The notes below the pieces were generated by a model. That model was not told the DNA's origin. It ran no database searches and worked only from the letters and a program-made list of their open reading frames with translations. Position numbers and translations under genes: made by a program. Positions 10,992 through 19,632 of a DNA stretch of 64,000 bases are shown here, one piece after another. Every line of letters begins with the position of its first letter. Position 1 is the first letter of the stretch. This DNA comes from Aeromicrobium massiliense JC14 (lineage in GTDB: Bacteria; Actinomycetota; Actinomycetes; Propionibacteriales; Nocardioidaceae): NCBI RefSeq assembly GCF_000312105.1, contig NZ_HE978636.1:215223-279222 (forward strand), in the 5' to 3' direction.

Positions 10992-11269
10992 CGGCGCTTC
11001 GCCTTCCGGTCGTCCTTCTCGTGGCCACGGAAGGTGCGCGTGGGCGCGAACTCTCCGAGCTTGTGGCCGACCATCGAGTCGGTGACGAAGACCGGGACGT
11101 GCTTGCGGCCGTCGTGCACGGCGATCGTGTGTCCGATGAAGGACGGCAGGATCATGGAGCGACGCGACCAGGTCTTGATCACCTGGTGGGTTCCGGCCTC
11201 GTTCTGAGCGTCCACCTTCTTCTCGAGGTGGCCGTCGATGAACGGGCCCTTCTTCAAACTACGCGGCAT
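10988..11269 (-). CDS. rpsS: 30S ribosomal protein S19
   Basis: 93-aa protein of the 30S head, starting [18 protein letters not shown]. The signature [20 protein letters not shown] is present, followed by the basic tail that contacts A-site tRNA. It is coupled to rplV by an ATGA overlap. Confidence 0.98.
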   Translation of the reverse strand: MPRSLKKGPFIDGHLEKKVDAQNEAGTHQVIKTWSRRSMILPSFIGHTIAVHDGRKHVPVFVTDSMVGHKLGEFAPTRTFRGHEKDDRKAKRR

Positions 11270-11283
11270 GGGTCAGTCCTTCC

Positions 11284-12114
<831 letters not shown>

Positions 12115-12135
12115 GAAAAATCAGTCCTCGTCGTC

Positions 12136-12441
12136 TCAGGCGCTCGGCGCCGAGAAGATGTCGATGGTCTGGCCGGCCGCGACGGAGACGATGGCGCGCT
12201 TGGTGTCCTTGCGCTTGCCCTCGCCGTTGCGGGTACGACGGACCTTGCCCACGCGGTTGAGCGTGTTCACGGCCGTGACCTTGACGCCGAAGATGTTCTC
12301 CACGGCGATCTTGATCTCGGTCTTGTTCGCGTCCGGGTGCACCTCGAAGGTGTACTTGTTGTCCTCGATCAGACGGTAGGTCTTCTCGCTGACGACCGGG
12401 GCGAGCAGGACGTCACGGTGGTCCTTGCGCTGCGTGGTCAC
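12136..12441 (-). CDS. rplW: 50S ribosomal protein L23
   Basis: Exit-tunnel protein that docks trigger factor and SRP. The 101-aa protein contains [21 protein letters not shown] in its start region and the loop [19 protein letters not shown]. The start overlaps the rplD stop by 4 nt. Confidence 0.97.
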   Translation of the reverse strand: MTTQRKDHRDVLLAPVVSEKTYRLIEDNKYTFEVHPDANKTEIKIAVENIFGVKVTAVNTLNRVGKVRRTRNGEGKRKDTKRAIVSVAAGQTIDIFSAPSA

Positions 12442-13382
12442 TTGCTACCTCCTGCGGTGAAGCCCGCGGCCTGGGCCGTCTCGGCGGAGTCGAACCACAC
12501 CTCGGCCTCGGCGTCGGCGTAGCCGGCGTCGTCCGCGGTGTAGTAGGAGCCGGCAGCACCCTTGACCTCGTGACCCTTGGGCGCGTTGCCGCTCTTGAGC
12601 GGCGCCTTCGAGCCCGGGCCGTACGGCTGGGTCTTGGTCGCACCCTCGGCGGCGGCCTCGGCCGGAGCCTCGGTCTTCTCGGCCTTGGGGGCGGCGGCCT
12701 TCTTGGGCGCAGCCTTCTTCGGGGCGGCGGCCGGAGCCGGAGCCTCGGTGACGGCGGCGCTCAGCTTGACCGTCTCGACACCCTCGGCCGAACGAGCGGC
12801 CACGAAGGCGTCGAACGCGGCCTGCGTGAAGACCACGTCGTCGCTGCGGACGACGTCGTAGGTGTTGAGCTGGTCGTAGCTGATCAGCCAGACCTGCTTG
12901 GCGTTGCGCAGGCTCTTGATCGTCAGCTCGTCGTTGCGGTCGATGACCACCAGGACGCGCGGACGGGTCGAGATGGCCAGCAGGGCCTCGACGGCGACCT
13001 TGGTCGACGGGGCGTCGCCCGTGACCAGGCTGTCGACGACGTGCAGGCGACCCGAGCGGGCCCGGTCCGAGAGGGCACCGCGCAGGGCGGCGGCCTTCAT
13101 CTTCTTGGGCGTGCGCTGGTCGTAGCTGCGCGGCGTCGGGCCGTGCACCACGCCACCACCGGTGTACTGGGGAGCGCGGATCGAGCCCTGACGGGCGCGG
13201 CCGGTGCCCTTCTGGCGGTACGGCTTCTTGCCACCACCGCGGACCTCGCCGCGGCTCTTGGTGTCGTGCGTGCCCTGACGGGCGGCAGCGAGCTGCGCGG
13301 TGACGACCTGGTGGATGAGCGGGACGTTCGTCTGCGCACCGAACAGGTCGACGGGCAGGTCGACGTCAACGGTCTTCGCCAT
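12438..13382 (-). CDS. rplD: 50S ribosomal protein L4 with a long C-terminal extension
   Basis: L4 lines the exit tunnel, and in E. coli it represses the S10 operon. The first 210 residues or so are ordinary L4 (QNGTH-region variant [32 protein letters not shown] loop, then [12 protein letters not shown]). The whole protein is 314 aa, while L4 is usually about 205-225. The extra 100 residues are an Ala/Pro/Lys linker followed by a compact ending with [18 protein letters not shown] and AAGFTAGG. That ending resembles the small actinobacterial module annotated as sunset domain. I chose ATG 13382 ([15 protein letters not shown]); the upstream open frame is a shadow of rplC. Confidence 0.95.
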   Translation of the reverse strand: MAKTVDVDLPVDLFGAQTNVPLIHQVVTAQLAAARQGTHDTKSRGEVRGGGKKPYRQKGTGRARQGSIRAPQYTGGGVVHGPTPRSYDQRTPKKMKAAALRGALSDRARSGRLHVVDSLVTGDAPSTKVAVEALLAISTRPRVLVVIDRNDELTIKSLRNAKQVWLISYDQLNTYDVVRSDDVVFTQAAFDAFVAARSAEGVETVKLSAAVTEAPAPAAAPKKAAPKKAAAPKAEKTEAPAEAAAEGATKTQPYGPGSKAPLKSGNAPKGHEVKGAAGSYYTADDAGYADAEAEVWFDSAETAQAAGFTAGGSK

Positions 13383-13386
13383 GGCG

Positions 13387-14043
13387 TCAGGCTCCCTTCG
13401 CGGCGTTGCGGATGACGACGAGCTGGCCCTTGGGACCGGGCACGGCGCCCTTGACGAGGATGAGGCCCTTCTCCGCGTCGACCGCGTGAACCTTGAGGTT
13501 CTGCGTGGTGACGGTGTCGGTGCCCATGTGGCCGGCCATGCGCAGGCCCTTGAAGACGCGACCCGGGGTGGCGCAGCCACCGATCGAGCCCGGCTTGCGG
13601 TGGTTGCGGTGCGCGCCGTGCGAGGCGCTCACGCCGGCGAAGCCGTGACGCTTCATGACGCCGGCGAAGCCCTTGCCCTTGCTGGTGCCGGTGACGTCGA
13701 CGACGTCGCCCGCGGCGAAGATCTCCGGGGAGACCTCCTGGCCCAGCGTGTAGTCGGCGACCAGCTCGGTGCGGATCTCGACGACGTGGCGGCGCGGCGT
13801 CACGCCGGCCTTGGCGAAGTGGCCGGACTCCGGCTTGTTCACCTTGCGGCCGTCGATCTCGCCGAAGCCGATCTGGACGGCGGTGTAGCCGTCGGTCTCC
13901 TGCGTGCGGATCTGCGTGACGACGTTGGTGTCGGCAGCGATCACGGTCACGGGGATGACGCGGTTGTCGGCGTCCCAGACCTGGGTCATGCCGAGCTTGC
14001 GGCCGAGGAGGCCGCGCGCGTTCGCGGTGGAAGTCGTGCTCAT
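13387..14043 (-). CDS. rplC: 50S ribosomal protein L3
   Basis: Early-assembly 50S protein whose loop reaches the peptidyl transferase centre. It has 218 aa; the signature [21 protein letters not shown] and the loop [20 protein letters not shown] are complete. It lies 4 nt upstream of rplD and 14 nt downstream of rpsJ. Confidence 0.98.
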   Translation of the reverse strand: MSTTSTANARGLLGRKLGMTQVWDADNRVIPVTVIAADTNVVTQIRTQETDGYTAVQIGFGEIDGRKVNKPESGHFAKAGVTPRRHVVEIRTELVADYTLGQEVSPEIFAAGDVVDVTGTSKGKGFAGVMKRHGFAGVSASHGAHRNHRKPGSIGGCATPGRVFKGLRMAGHMGTDTVTTQNLKVHAVDAEKGLILVKGAVPGPKGQLVVIRNAAKGA

Positions 14044-14057
14044 AGGTCGTCTACCCC

Positions 14058-14366
14058 TCAGAGCTTGATCTCGATGTCGACGCCGGCAGGCAGGTCGAGA
14101 CGCATGAGCGAGTCGACGGTCTTGGGCGTCGGGTCGATGATGTCGATGAGCCGCTTGTGCGTACGCATCTCGAAGTGCTCGCGGCTGTCCTTGTACTTGT
14201 GGGGCGAACGGATCACGCAGAACACGTTCTTCTCGGTCGGCAACGGCACCGGCCCGGCCACCTTCGCACCCGTGCGCGTGACCGTGTCGACGATCTTGCG
14301 CGCCGAGGTGTCGATCACCTCGTGGTCGTAGGCCTTGAGCCTGATGCGGATCTTCTGTCCCGCCAT
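14058..14366 (-). CDS. rpsJ: 30S ribosomal protein S10
   Basis: 102-aa 30S head protein (also NusE, the partner of NusB and NusG in antitermination). It starts [19 protein letters not shown] and contains [25 protein letters not shown]. First gene of the 21-gene ribosomal block, preceded by a long untranslated region. It is highly conserved in length and sequence. Confidence 0.98.
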   Translation of the reverse strand: MAGQKIRIRLKAYDHEVIDTSARKIVDTVTRTGAKVAGPVPLPTEKNVFCVIRSPHKYKDSREHFEMRTHKRLIDIIDPTPKTVDSLMRLDLPAGVDIEIKL

Positions 14367-14720
14367 GCTCTCAGTTCGTCCTTCTCGTCGTTTACCGCTT
14401 GTCGTTCTCGCCCCGGCCGGGGGAGAACGGCTACTCCCCCTCCGACCCCCGAGGTCGGGCGTGTCGCGGCGCGTAGCGCCATCGATGTGCCGATCTCGAG
14501 TTGGTGAGTTGGGCCTGCAGCCCCTCCGAAGAGGTTCCGCGGGCCAGGCAGGTTCTCAGGTCCGGCGACGTCGTGACCCCGGCCCCGAGGGGGAGATCGT
14601 GCGACGACGCCCCAGCGAACCCACCGGAGCAACCTGACTAGTCTGTCAGACGATCCCCCGATAGCACAAATCAGGTCCGGGCGGCCTGCGTCACGGCTTC
14701 CGTGGCGCGTCGCGCGCGGG
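14367..14720 (-). promoter_or_regulatory. Promoter and long structured leader of the S10 ribosomal operon (putative)
   Basis: This 354-nt gap holds no convincing gene. On the minus strand a weak promoter is TTGTGC (14664-14669), 18 nt, CAGACT (14640-14645). It would leave a leader of about 270 nt. Near rpsJ the leader has two inverted repeats: GTTCTC/GAGAAC extended by CCCC/GGGG (14404-14428), and CCGACC/GGTCGG (14442-14458). Such a leader could carry ribosomal-protein feedback control, as L4 does in E. coli. That function is inferred only. Confidence 0.4.
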
Positions 14721-15788
14721 TCAGCGCCGCCGGGCGCCGGGTCCGAGGCCGAACCAGCGGCGGTACGCGTGCGCGAACCCGGCCGCGTCGGCGTACCCGA
14801 GCCGGGCGGCCACGTCCTCGGTGGACAGGCCCGACTCGAGCAGGCCCGGCGCGGCGCTGCGCCGGACGTCCTCGAGCACCTCGCGGTACGTCGCCCCCGC
14901 CTCGGCGAGCCGCCGGCGCAGCGTGCGCTCGCTGGTGCCGAGCGCGTCGGCGACGTCCTTCATGGCCGCGCCCGACGGGAGCAGCTGGGAGACGAGCACC
15001 CGCACCTGGTCCAGGCCGGCGTCGCCGCGGCGCGCGGCGGCGAGATCGGCGCACAACCGCGAGCACCAGGCGTGCGTCGCCGCGCTGGCCTGCGGGAGCG
15101 GGGTGTCGAGCAGCGCCGGGTCGAGCACGAGCGCGTCCGTGGGGCTGCCCCACCGCGGCTCGGTGCCGAGCACCGCGCGGTACGGGCGCGGGTCGGCGGG
15201 CGCGTCGCCGGTGAGCTGCACGACCAGGCCGGCCTCGGCCCCGGGCAGCGCCTCGCGCATGAGCTGGCTGATCGCGGCGAGGTCGCGCTCGGCCAGGAAC
15301 CGGCCGACGTCGTCGGGCACGTCCGGCGGACGCCGCACGGTGACGCGCACGCCGCGCTCGTCGCCGGTGACCGACGGCGTGGCGAAGGAGTGGCTGAGGT
15401 CCAGGAAGCGCAGGCCGACCTCCATGGCGGCGCCGAACGTGGGGGCCGACTGCATGGCGAAGCCCAGCACGCCGAACGTCGTCAGGTGGTAGCGCCGGCC
15501 CAGCTCGACCGCCGGCACGCCGCGCCGGGTCAGCTCGCGCGCGACGTTCGTCATGACGTCGAGCTCCTGGCGGGCGGTCATCATCGCGTCCGGGTCGCGG
15601 CCGTCCACCGGCAGCCGGACGCCGGCGAACACCGCCGAGCGGGGCACCTTGAGCGCATCGGTCAGGCTCAGCACGGGCTCGAGGCCGGCCGCGGCCCGCG
15701 GGAAGTCCCAGCCGGCCTGGGAGGGCAGCAGCGCGAGGGACATGGCCGTCATCATGCCGTATCTGGCCGCTGACGTGCTCCCGGTCAC
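14721..15788 (-). CDS. AraC-family transcriptional regulator
   Basis: 355 aa (fewer if a Met near residue 12-16 is the true start; three in-frame ATGs lie at 15755, 15752 and 15743). The N-terminal 220 residues resemble the arabinose-binding-like domain of OruR/ArgR-type AraC regulators. The C-terminal 100 residues form the double helix-turn-helix (MKDVADALGTSERTLRRRLAEAG and later VAARLGYADAAGFAHAYRRWFG). Such proteins usually activate a neighbouring catabolic operon in response to its substrate. It is transcribed away from the monooxygenase/GMC oxidase operon, which is its likely target. The ligand cannot be read from sequence. Confidence 0.9.
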   Translation of the reverse strand: MTGSTSAARYGMMTAMSLALLPSQAGWDFPRAAAGLEPVLSLTDALKVPRSAVFAGVRLPVDGRDPDAMMTARQELDVMTNVARELTRRGVPAVELGRRYHLTTFGVLGFAMQSAPTFGAAMEVGLRFLDLSHSFATPSVTGDERGVRVTVRRPPDVPDDVGRFLAERDLAAISQLMREALPGAEAGLVVQLTGDAPADPRPYRAVLGTEPRWGSPTDALVLDPALLDTPLPQASAATHAWCSRLCADLAAARRGDAGLDQVRVLVSQLLPSGAAMKDVADALGTSERTLRRRLAEAGATYREVLEDVRRSAAPGLLESGLSTEDVAARLGYADAAGFAHAYRRWFGLGPGARRR

Positions 15789-15814
15789 ACTCGTCCGCGC
15801 CTAGCCTGCCGAGG
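15771..15814 (+). promoter_or_regulatory. Divergent promoter/operator between araC-type gene and monooxygenase
   Basis: A TAGCCT -10-like box (15802-15807) ends 7 nt before the GTG at 15815, so transcription would begin at or next to the start codon. No good Shine-Dalgarno precedes the GTG. Upstream is the dyad TGAC-N9-GTCA (15771-15787), a possible regulator site. It overlaps the 5' end of the longest version of the AraC gene. Confidence 0.4.
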
Positions 15815-17275
15815 GTGAGCACCCCACGAGTCCGAGTCCTGGTCGTCGGCGCCGGCTTCGGCGGCCTGGCCGCGGCCGCCGAGCTGCAGCGCACCGGCGT
15901 CGCCGACGTGCAGGTGCTGGAGCGGGCCGACGAGGTCGGCGGCGTCTGGCGCGACAACACCTATCCCGGCGCCGCGTGCGACGTGCCGTCGTCCCTGTAC
16001 TCCTGGTCGTGGGCGGCCGACCGGCCGTGGGGTCGGCGGTACGCGCCGCAGCCGGAGATCCTCGACTACATCCGCGACACCGCGGCGGCGCGCGGGCTGC
16101 GCGACCTGGTGCGCACCAAGACCGCGGTGACCGCGGCCCGTTACGACGAGCCGACCCGCACCTGGCAGGTCACCACCGCCGACGGCGAGACGATCGAGAC
16201 CGACGTCGTCGTCTCGGCCGTGGGCCAGCTGTCCGAGCCCGTCGTGCCCGACCTACCCGGGCGCGAGACGTTCGCCGGTCCGGCGTTCCACTCCGCGCAG
16301 TGGCGCCACGACGTCGACCTCACCGGCCGGCGGGTCGTGGTCGTCGGCACCGGGGCGAGCGCCATCCAGTTCGTGCCGCAGGTCGCGCGCCAGGCCGCGC
16401 ACGTGACGGTCGTGCAGCGCTCGGCACCGTACGTCGTCCCCAAGCCCGACCACCGGCACGGGCGGCTGTACCACCGCGTCGTGGACCGCCTTCCCCGCCT
16501 GCGCCGGCTCGAGCGCGCGGCGATCTTCCGGCTCACCGAGCAGCTCAACGCCGCGCTCGGCCAGGACGGCCCGCTCACGAAGGTGCTCCGCGGCGTGTGG
16601 CGCCTGCACCTGCGCCACCAGGTCAAGGACCCGGCCCTGCGCGCGCGGCTCGTGCCCGACTACCCGCTCGGCTGCAAGCGGCTGCTCTTCTCCAACGACT
16701 GGTACCCGACGCTCGACGCGCCCCACGTGGACGTGGTCACCGAGCGGATCGAGCGGATCGAGCCCGCGGGCGTCCGCACCGCCGACGGTGTCCTGCACGA
16801 GGCGGACGTGCTGCTGTGGGGCACCGGGTTCGCCGCCACCGACTTCCTGTCGACGCTGACCGTCACCGGCGTCGGCGGCCGCGACCTGCACGAGCAGTGG
16901 GCCGACGGCGCCAGCGCCCACCTGGGCGTGGCCGTGCCCGGGTTCCCGGGCTTCTACTGCCTCTACGGACCGCACACGAACCTGGGCGGCAGCTCGATCC
17001 TGGGCATGCTCGAGCCCCAGGCGCGCTACGTCGCCCAGCTCGTCCGCCGCCTGGCCGAGCGGCCCGGCACCCGGCTCGACGTCCGTCCCGACGTCGCGAC
17101 GGCGTTCGAGGACGAGATGCGCACCCGGCTGGACGGCAGCGTCTGGACCGGCTGCGCCAGCTGGTACCGCGGCGACGACGGGCACATCAGCACGAACTGG
17201 CCCGGCCGCACGGCCGAGTACGCCCACCGGCTCGAGACCGTCCGGTGGTCCGACTACGAGGAGGTGCCCGCATGA
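15815..17275 (+). CDS. Flavin-dependent monooxygenase (Baeyer-Villiger/FMO-like)
   Basis: 486 aa. An FAD-binding GxGxxG (VVGAGFGGLAAAAEL) is at residues 8-22, and a second, NADPH-type dinucleotide site (VVVGTGASAIQF) lies near 180. Between them FAGPAFHSAQW matches most of the Baeyer-Villiger fingerprint FxGxxxHxxxW, and LLWGTGFAATDF is the late family motif. Proteins of this class insert oxygen into ketones or oxidise heteroatoms using NADPH and O2. The substrate is unknown. It overlaps the next gene by ATGA, so the two are co-translated. Start GTG, probably leaderless. It is likely controlled by the divergent AraC-type gene. Confidence 0.88.
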   Translation: MSTPRVRVLVVGAGFGGLAAAAELQRTGVADVQVLERADEVGGVWRDNTYPGAACDVPSSLYSWSWAADRPWGRRYAPQPEILDYIRDTAAARGLRDLVRTKTAVTAARYDEPTRTWQVTTADGETIETDVVVSAVGQLSEPVVPDLPGRETFAGPAFHSAQWRHDVDLTGRRVVVVGTGASAIQFVPQVARQAAHVTVVQRSAPYVVPKPDHRHGRLYHRVVDRLPRLRRLERAAIFRLTEQLNAALGQDGPLTKVLRGVWRLHLRHQVKDPALRARLVPDYPLGCKRLLFSNDWYPTLDAPHVDVVTERIERIEPAGVRTADGVLHEADVLLWGTGFAATDFLSTLTVTGVGGRDLHEQWADGASAHLGVAVPGFPGFYCLYGPHTNLGGSSILGMLEPQARYVAQLVRRLAERPGTRLDVRPDVATAFEDEMRTRLDGSVWTGCASWYRGDDGHISTNWPGRTAEYAHRLETVRWSDYEEVPA

Positions 17276-19026
17276 GCGAGGCCCGGCACGACTACGACGT
17301 CCTGGTCATCGGCTCGGGGTTCGGGGGCAGCGTCACCGCGCTGCGCCTCACCGAGAAGGGCTACCGCGTCGGCGTCCTGGAGGCGGGCCGCCGGTTCGCC
17401 GACGACGAGCTGGCGAAGACGTCCTGGCGGGCGCGCGACTACCTGTTCGCCCCGGCCGCCGGGCTGCTGGGCATCCAGAAGATCACGCTGCTCAAGGACG
17501 TGCTCGTGCTCAGCGGCGCGGGCGTCGGCGGCGGCTCGCTGGTCTACGCCAACACGCTCTACGAGCCCAAGGACGGCTTCTTCCGCGACTCCAGCTGGGC
17601 CCGGTTCACCGACTGGAAGGCCGAGCTCGCCCCGGCCTACGACCAGGCCAAGCGGATGCTCGGCGTCGAGGCGTACCCGCGCCTCACCCCGTCGGACGAG
17701 GCCGTGCTCGGCGCCGCCCGGGCGATGGGCGTGGAGGACACGTTCGGGCCGACCGACGTGGGCGTGCTGTTCGGCGAGAGCCGCGGCATCGCGCCGGGGA
17801 CGAAGGTCGCCGACCCGTACTTCGGCGGCGCCGGCCCGGAGCGGACGACCTGCATCCACTGCGGCGACTGCATGACCGGCTGCAACCTCGGGGCGAAGAA
17901 CACGACGGTGAAGAACTACCTGTACCTGGCCGAGCAGGCTGGCGCGCAGGTGCACGCGCTGACCACCGTGACCGACGTGCGTCCGCGGCCCGGCGGCGGC
18001 TACGCGGTGCACACCCGCGGCACGAACAATGCGGCCCGCCACCGGAGCCGGACGTTCACCGCCGAGCAGGTCGTGTTCAGCGCCGCGGCGATCGGCACCC
18101 AGCGGCTGCTGCACCGGCTGCGCGACAACGGGTCGCTGCCCGGCCTGTCGCCGCGCCTGGGGCAGCTGACCCGCACCAACTCCGAGGCGATCCTCGGCGT
18201 CCGGACGCACAAGCCCGCGCAGGACTTCAGCGAGGGCGTCTCCATCACGTCCTCGATCCACCTGGACGACCACACCCACCTGGAGCCGTGCCGCTACGGC
18301 CCGGGCAGCAACACCATGGGCCTGCTCATGGCGATGATGGTCGACCCCGTCGACGGCAAGCGACGGCTCGGCGTCGGCCTGCGCAACATGTGGCGCAAGC
18401 GCCGCTCGCTGCTGTGGTTCCACAACCCCCGGCGCTGGTCGCAGGAGACGATCCCGCTGCTGATCATGCAGACGTACGACAACTCGCTGTCGACGTTCAC
18501 GCGCAAGCGGCTCGGTCGCCGGGTGATGAGCACGAGGCAGGGCGAGGGCGAGCCGAACCCGACCTGGATCCGCCTCGGCCACGAGGCCGCCCGGGCCGTC
18601 GCGCAGCACACCGGCGGCGAGCCGGCCGGCACCTGGCTCGACCTGGTCGACATCCCGACCACCGGGCACCTGCTCGGCGGCGTGCCCATGGGTGAGGACG
18701 CCGAGCGGGGCGTCATCGACCCCTACCACCGGGTGCACGGCTACCCGGGGCTGCACGTCATCGACGGCTCGGCGGTCTGCGCGAACCTGGGCGTGAACCC
18801 GTCGCTGACCATCACCGCGATGTCCGAGCGGGCCGTCTCGCTGTGGCCGAACCGGGGCGAGGCCGACCCGCGTCCCGCCCTCGGTGAGCCCTACCGCCGC
18901 CTCTCCCCCGTCGCCCCGCGCCGGCCCGTCGTGCCCGAGACCGCTCCGGCGGCGCTGCGGCTGCCGGTGGTCGAGGTGCGTCAGGGCGACGCGGCCCGGC
19001 GGACGACGCAGCCGGAGCCCGCGTGA
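17272..19026 (+). CDS. GMC oxidoreductase, cholesterol-oxidase-like
   Basis: 584 aa. N-terminal FAD site DVLVIGSGFGGSVTALRL, then VLSGAGVGGGSLVYAN, and a C-terminal GMC end with GVNPSLTITAMSERAV. It resembles the mycobacterial ChoD group of GMC enzymes, which act on hydroxyls of sterol-like or other lipophilic alcohols. A notable insert near residue 200 is CIHCGDCMTGC, four Cys spaced CxxCxxCxxxC, a pattern also found in ChoD homologues and like an iron-sulfur ligand set. Two alternating overlaps (ATGA before, GTGA after) put it in a tight three-gene operon. Substrate assignment is uncertain. Confidence 0.88.
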   Translation: MSEARHDYDVLVIGSGFGGSVTALRLTEKGYRVGVLEAGRRFADDELAKTSWRARDYLFAPAAGLLGIQKITLLKDVLVLSGAGVGGGSLVYANTLYEPKDGFFRDSSWARFTDWKAELAPAYDQAKRMLGVEAYPRLTPSDEAVLGAARAMGVEDTFGPTDVGVLFGESRGIAPGTKVADPYFGGAGPERTTCIHCGDCMTGCNLGAKNTTVKNYLYLAEQAGAQVHALTTVTDVRPRPGGGYAVHTRGTNNAARHRSRTFTAEQVVFSAAAIGTQRLLHRLRDNGSLPGLSPRLGQLTRTNSEAILGVRTHKPAQDFSEGVSITSSIHLDDHTHLEPCRYGPGSNTMGLLMAMMVDPVDGKRRLGVGLRNMWRKRRSLLWFHNPRRWSQETIPLLIMQTYDNSLSTFTRKRLGRRVMSTRQGEGEPNPTWIRLGHEAARAVAQHTGGEPAGTWLDLVDIPTTGHLLGGVPMGEDAERGVIDPYHRVHGYPGLHVIDGSAVCANLGVNPSLTITAMSERAVSLWPNRGEADPRPALGEPYRRLSPVAPRRPVVPETAPAALRLPVVEVRQGDAARRTTQPEPA

Positions 19027-19625
19027 GCACGGCGTACCCGCCCGAGCCGTGGCACCTGACCGGCCGCGGCCTGATCACGACCTGGCGCGTGCCGGTCGGG
19101 GCCGTCCCCGCGCTGCCGCCCGGCACCCGGCCGCTGCCGCTCGGGCCGGGCCACACCGCGGCCGTGACCATGCTCGTCGACTACCGCCCCGGCGGCGACC
19201 TGTCCTACCGCGAGCTGCTGGCCGGCGTGCTCGTGCGGGTGGGGCGGCGGCCGGCGCTGAGCGTCACCGACATCTGGGTCGACAGCGAGGCCTCGCTCGC
19301 CGGCGGACGGGCGCTGTGGGCCGTGCCCAAGCAGCTCGCCTCCTTCGGGCCGGGGCGGCAGACGTCCGTGGCGGCGGACGGACGCCTGCTGGCCACGGTC
19401 AGCGAGGACGCGGCCGGGCGCCTCGCGGCACCGGTGCGCGTCGCGAGCCGCATCGCCCAGGAGCGCGACGGGCACGCCCTCGTCAGCAAGGTCGCCGCGT
19501 CCGGTCGGATGCGTCGGACCAGCCTGACCTGGCACGTGCCGGCCAGGAGCCCCCTGGCCTGGCTGACCGCCGGACGCCCGCTCGTCTCCGTGGCCGCCGA
19601 CCCGTTCTCGATGACGTTCGGCTGA
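19023..19625 (+). CDS. Acetoacetate decarboxylase-family protein
   Basis: 200 aa with the overall pattern of the acetoacetate decarboxylase fold. DIWVDSEASLAGGRALWAVPKQLASF carries the position of the Schiff-base lysine (the K in VPKQLA). True acetoacetate decarboxylases are about 250 aa; this shorter type is common in actinobacteria and its reaction is mostly unknown. The GTG start overlaps the GMC gene by 4 nt. It probably acts on the product of the two oxidases upstream, but that is inference. It stops 7 nt before the convergent exporter gene, with no hairpin between them. Confidence 0.75.
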   Translation: MSTAYPPEPWHLTGRGLITTWRVPVGAVPALPPGTRPLPLGPGHTAAVTMLVDYRPGGDLSYRELLAGVLVRVGRRPALSVTDIWVDSEASLAGGRALWAVPKQLASFGPGRQTSVAADGRLLATVSEDAAGRLAAPVRVASRIAQERDGHALVSKVAASGRMRRTSLTWHVPARSPLAWLTAGRPLVSVAADPFSMTFG

Positions 19626-19632
19626 GCCGCGC

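Noticed and set aside
14315-14632. A 105-codon frame overlapping rpsJ in the S10 leader.
   Set aside because: No ribosome-binding site, no recognisable domain, Arg/Gly-rich composition, and it overlaps the conserved rpsJ start.
15976-17271. Extended N terminus of the GMC oxidase inside the monooxygenase gene.
   Set aside because: The sequence is an Arg/Ala/Pro shadow of the monooxygenase frame; the FAD motif begins right after the ATG at 17272.
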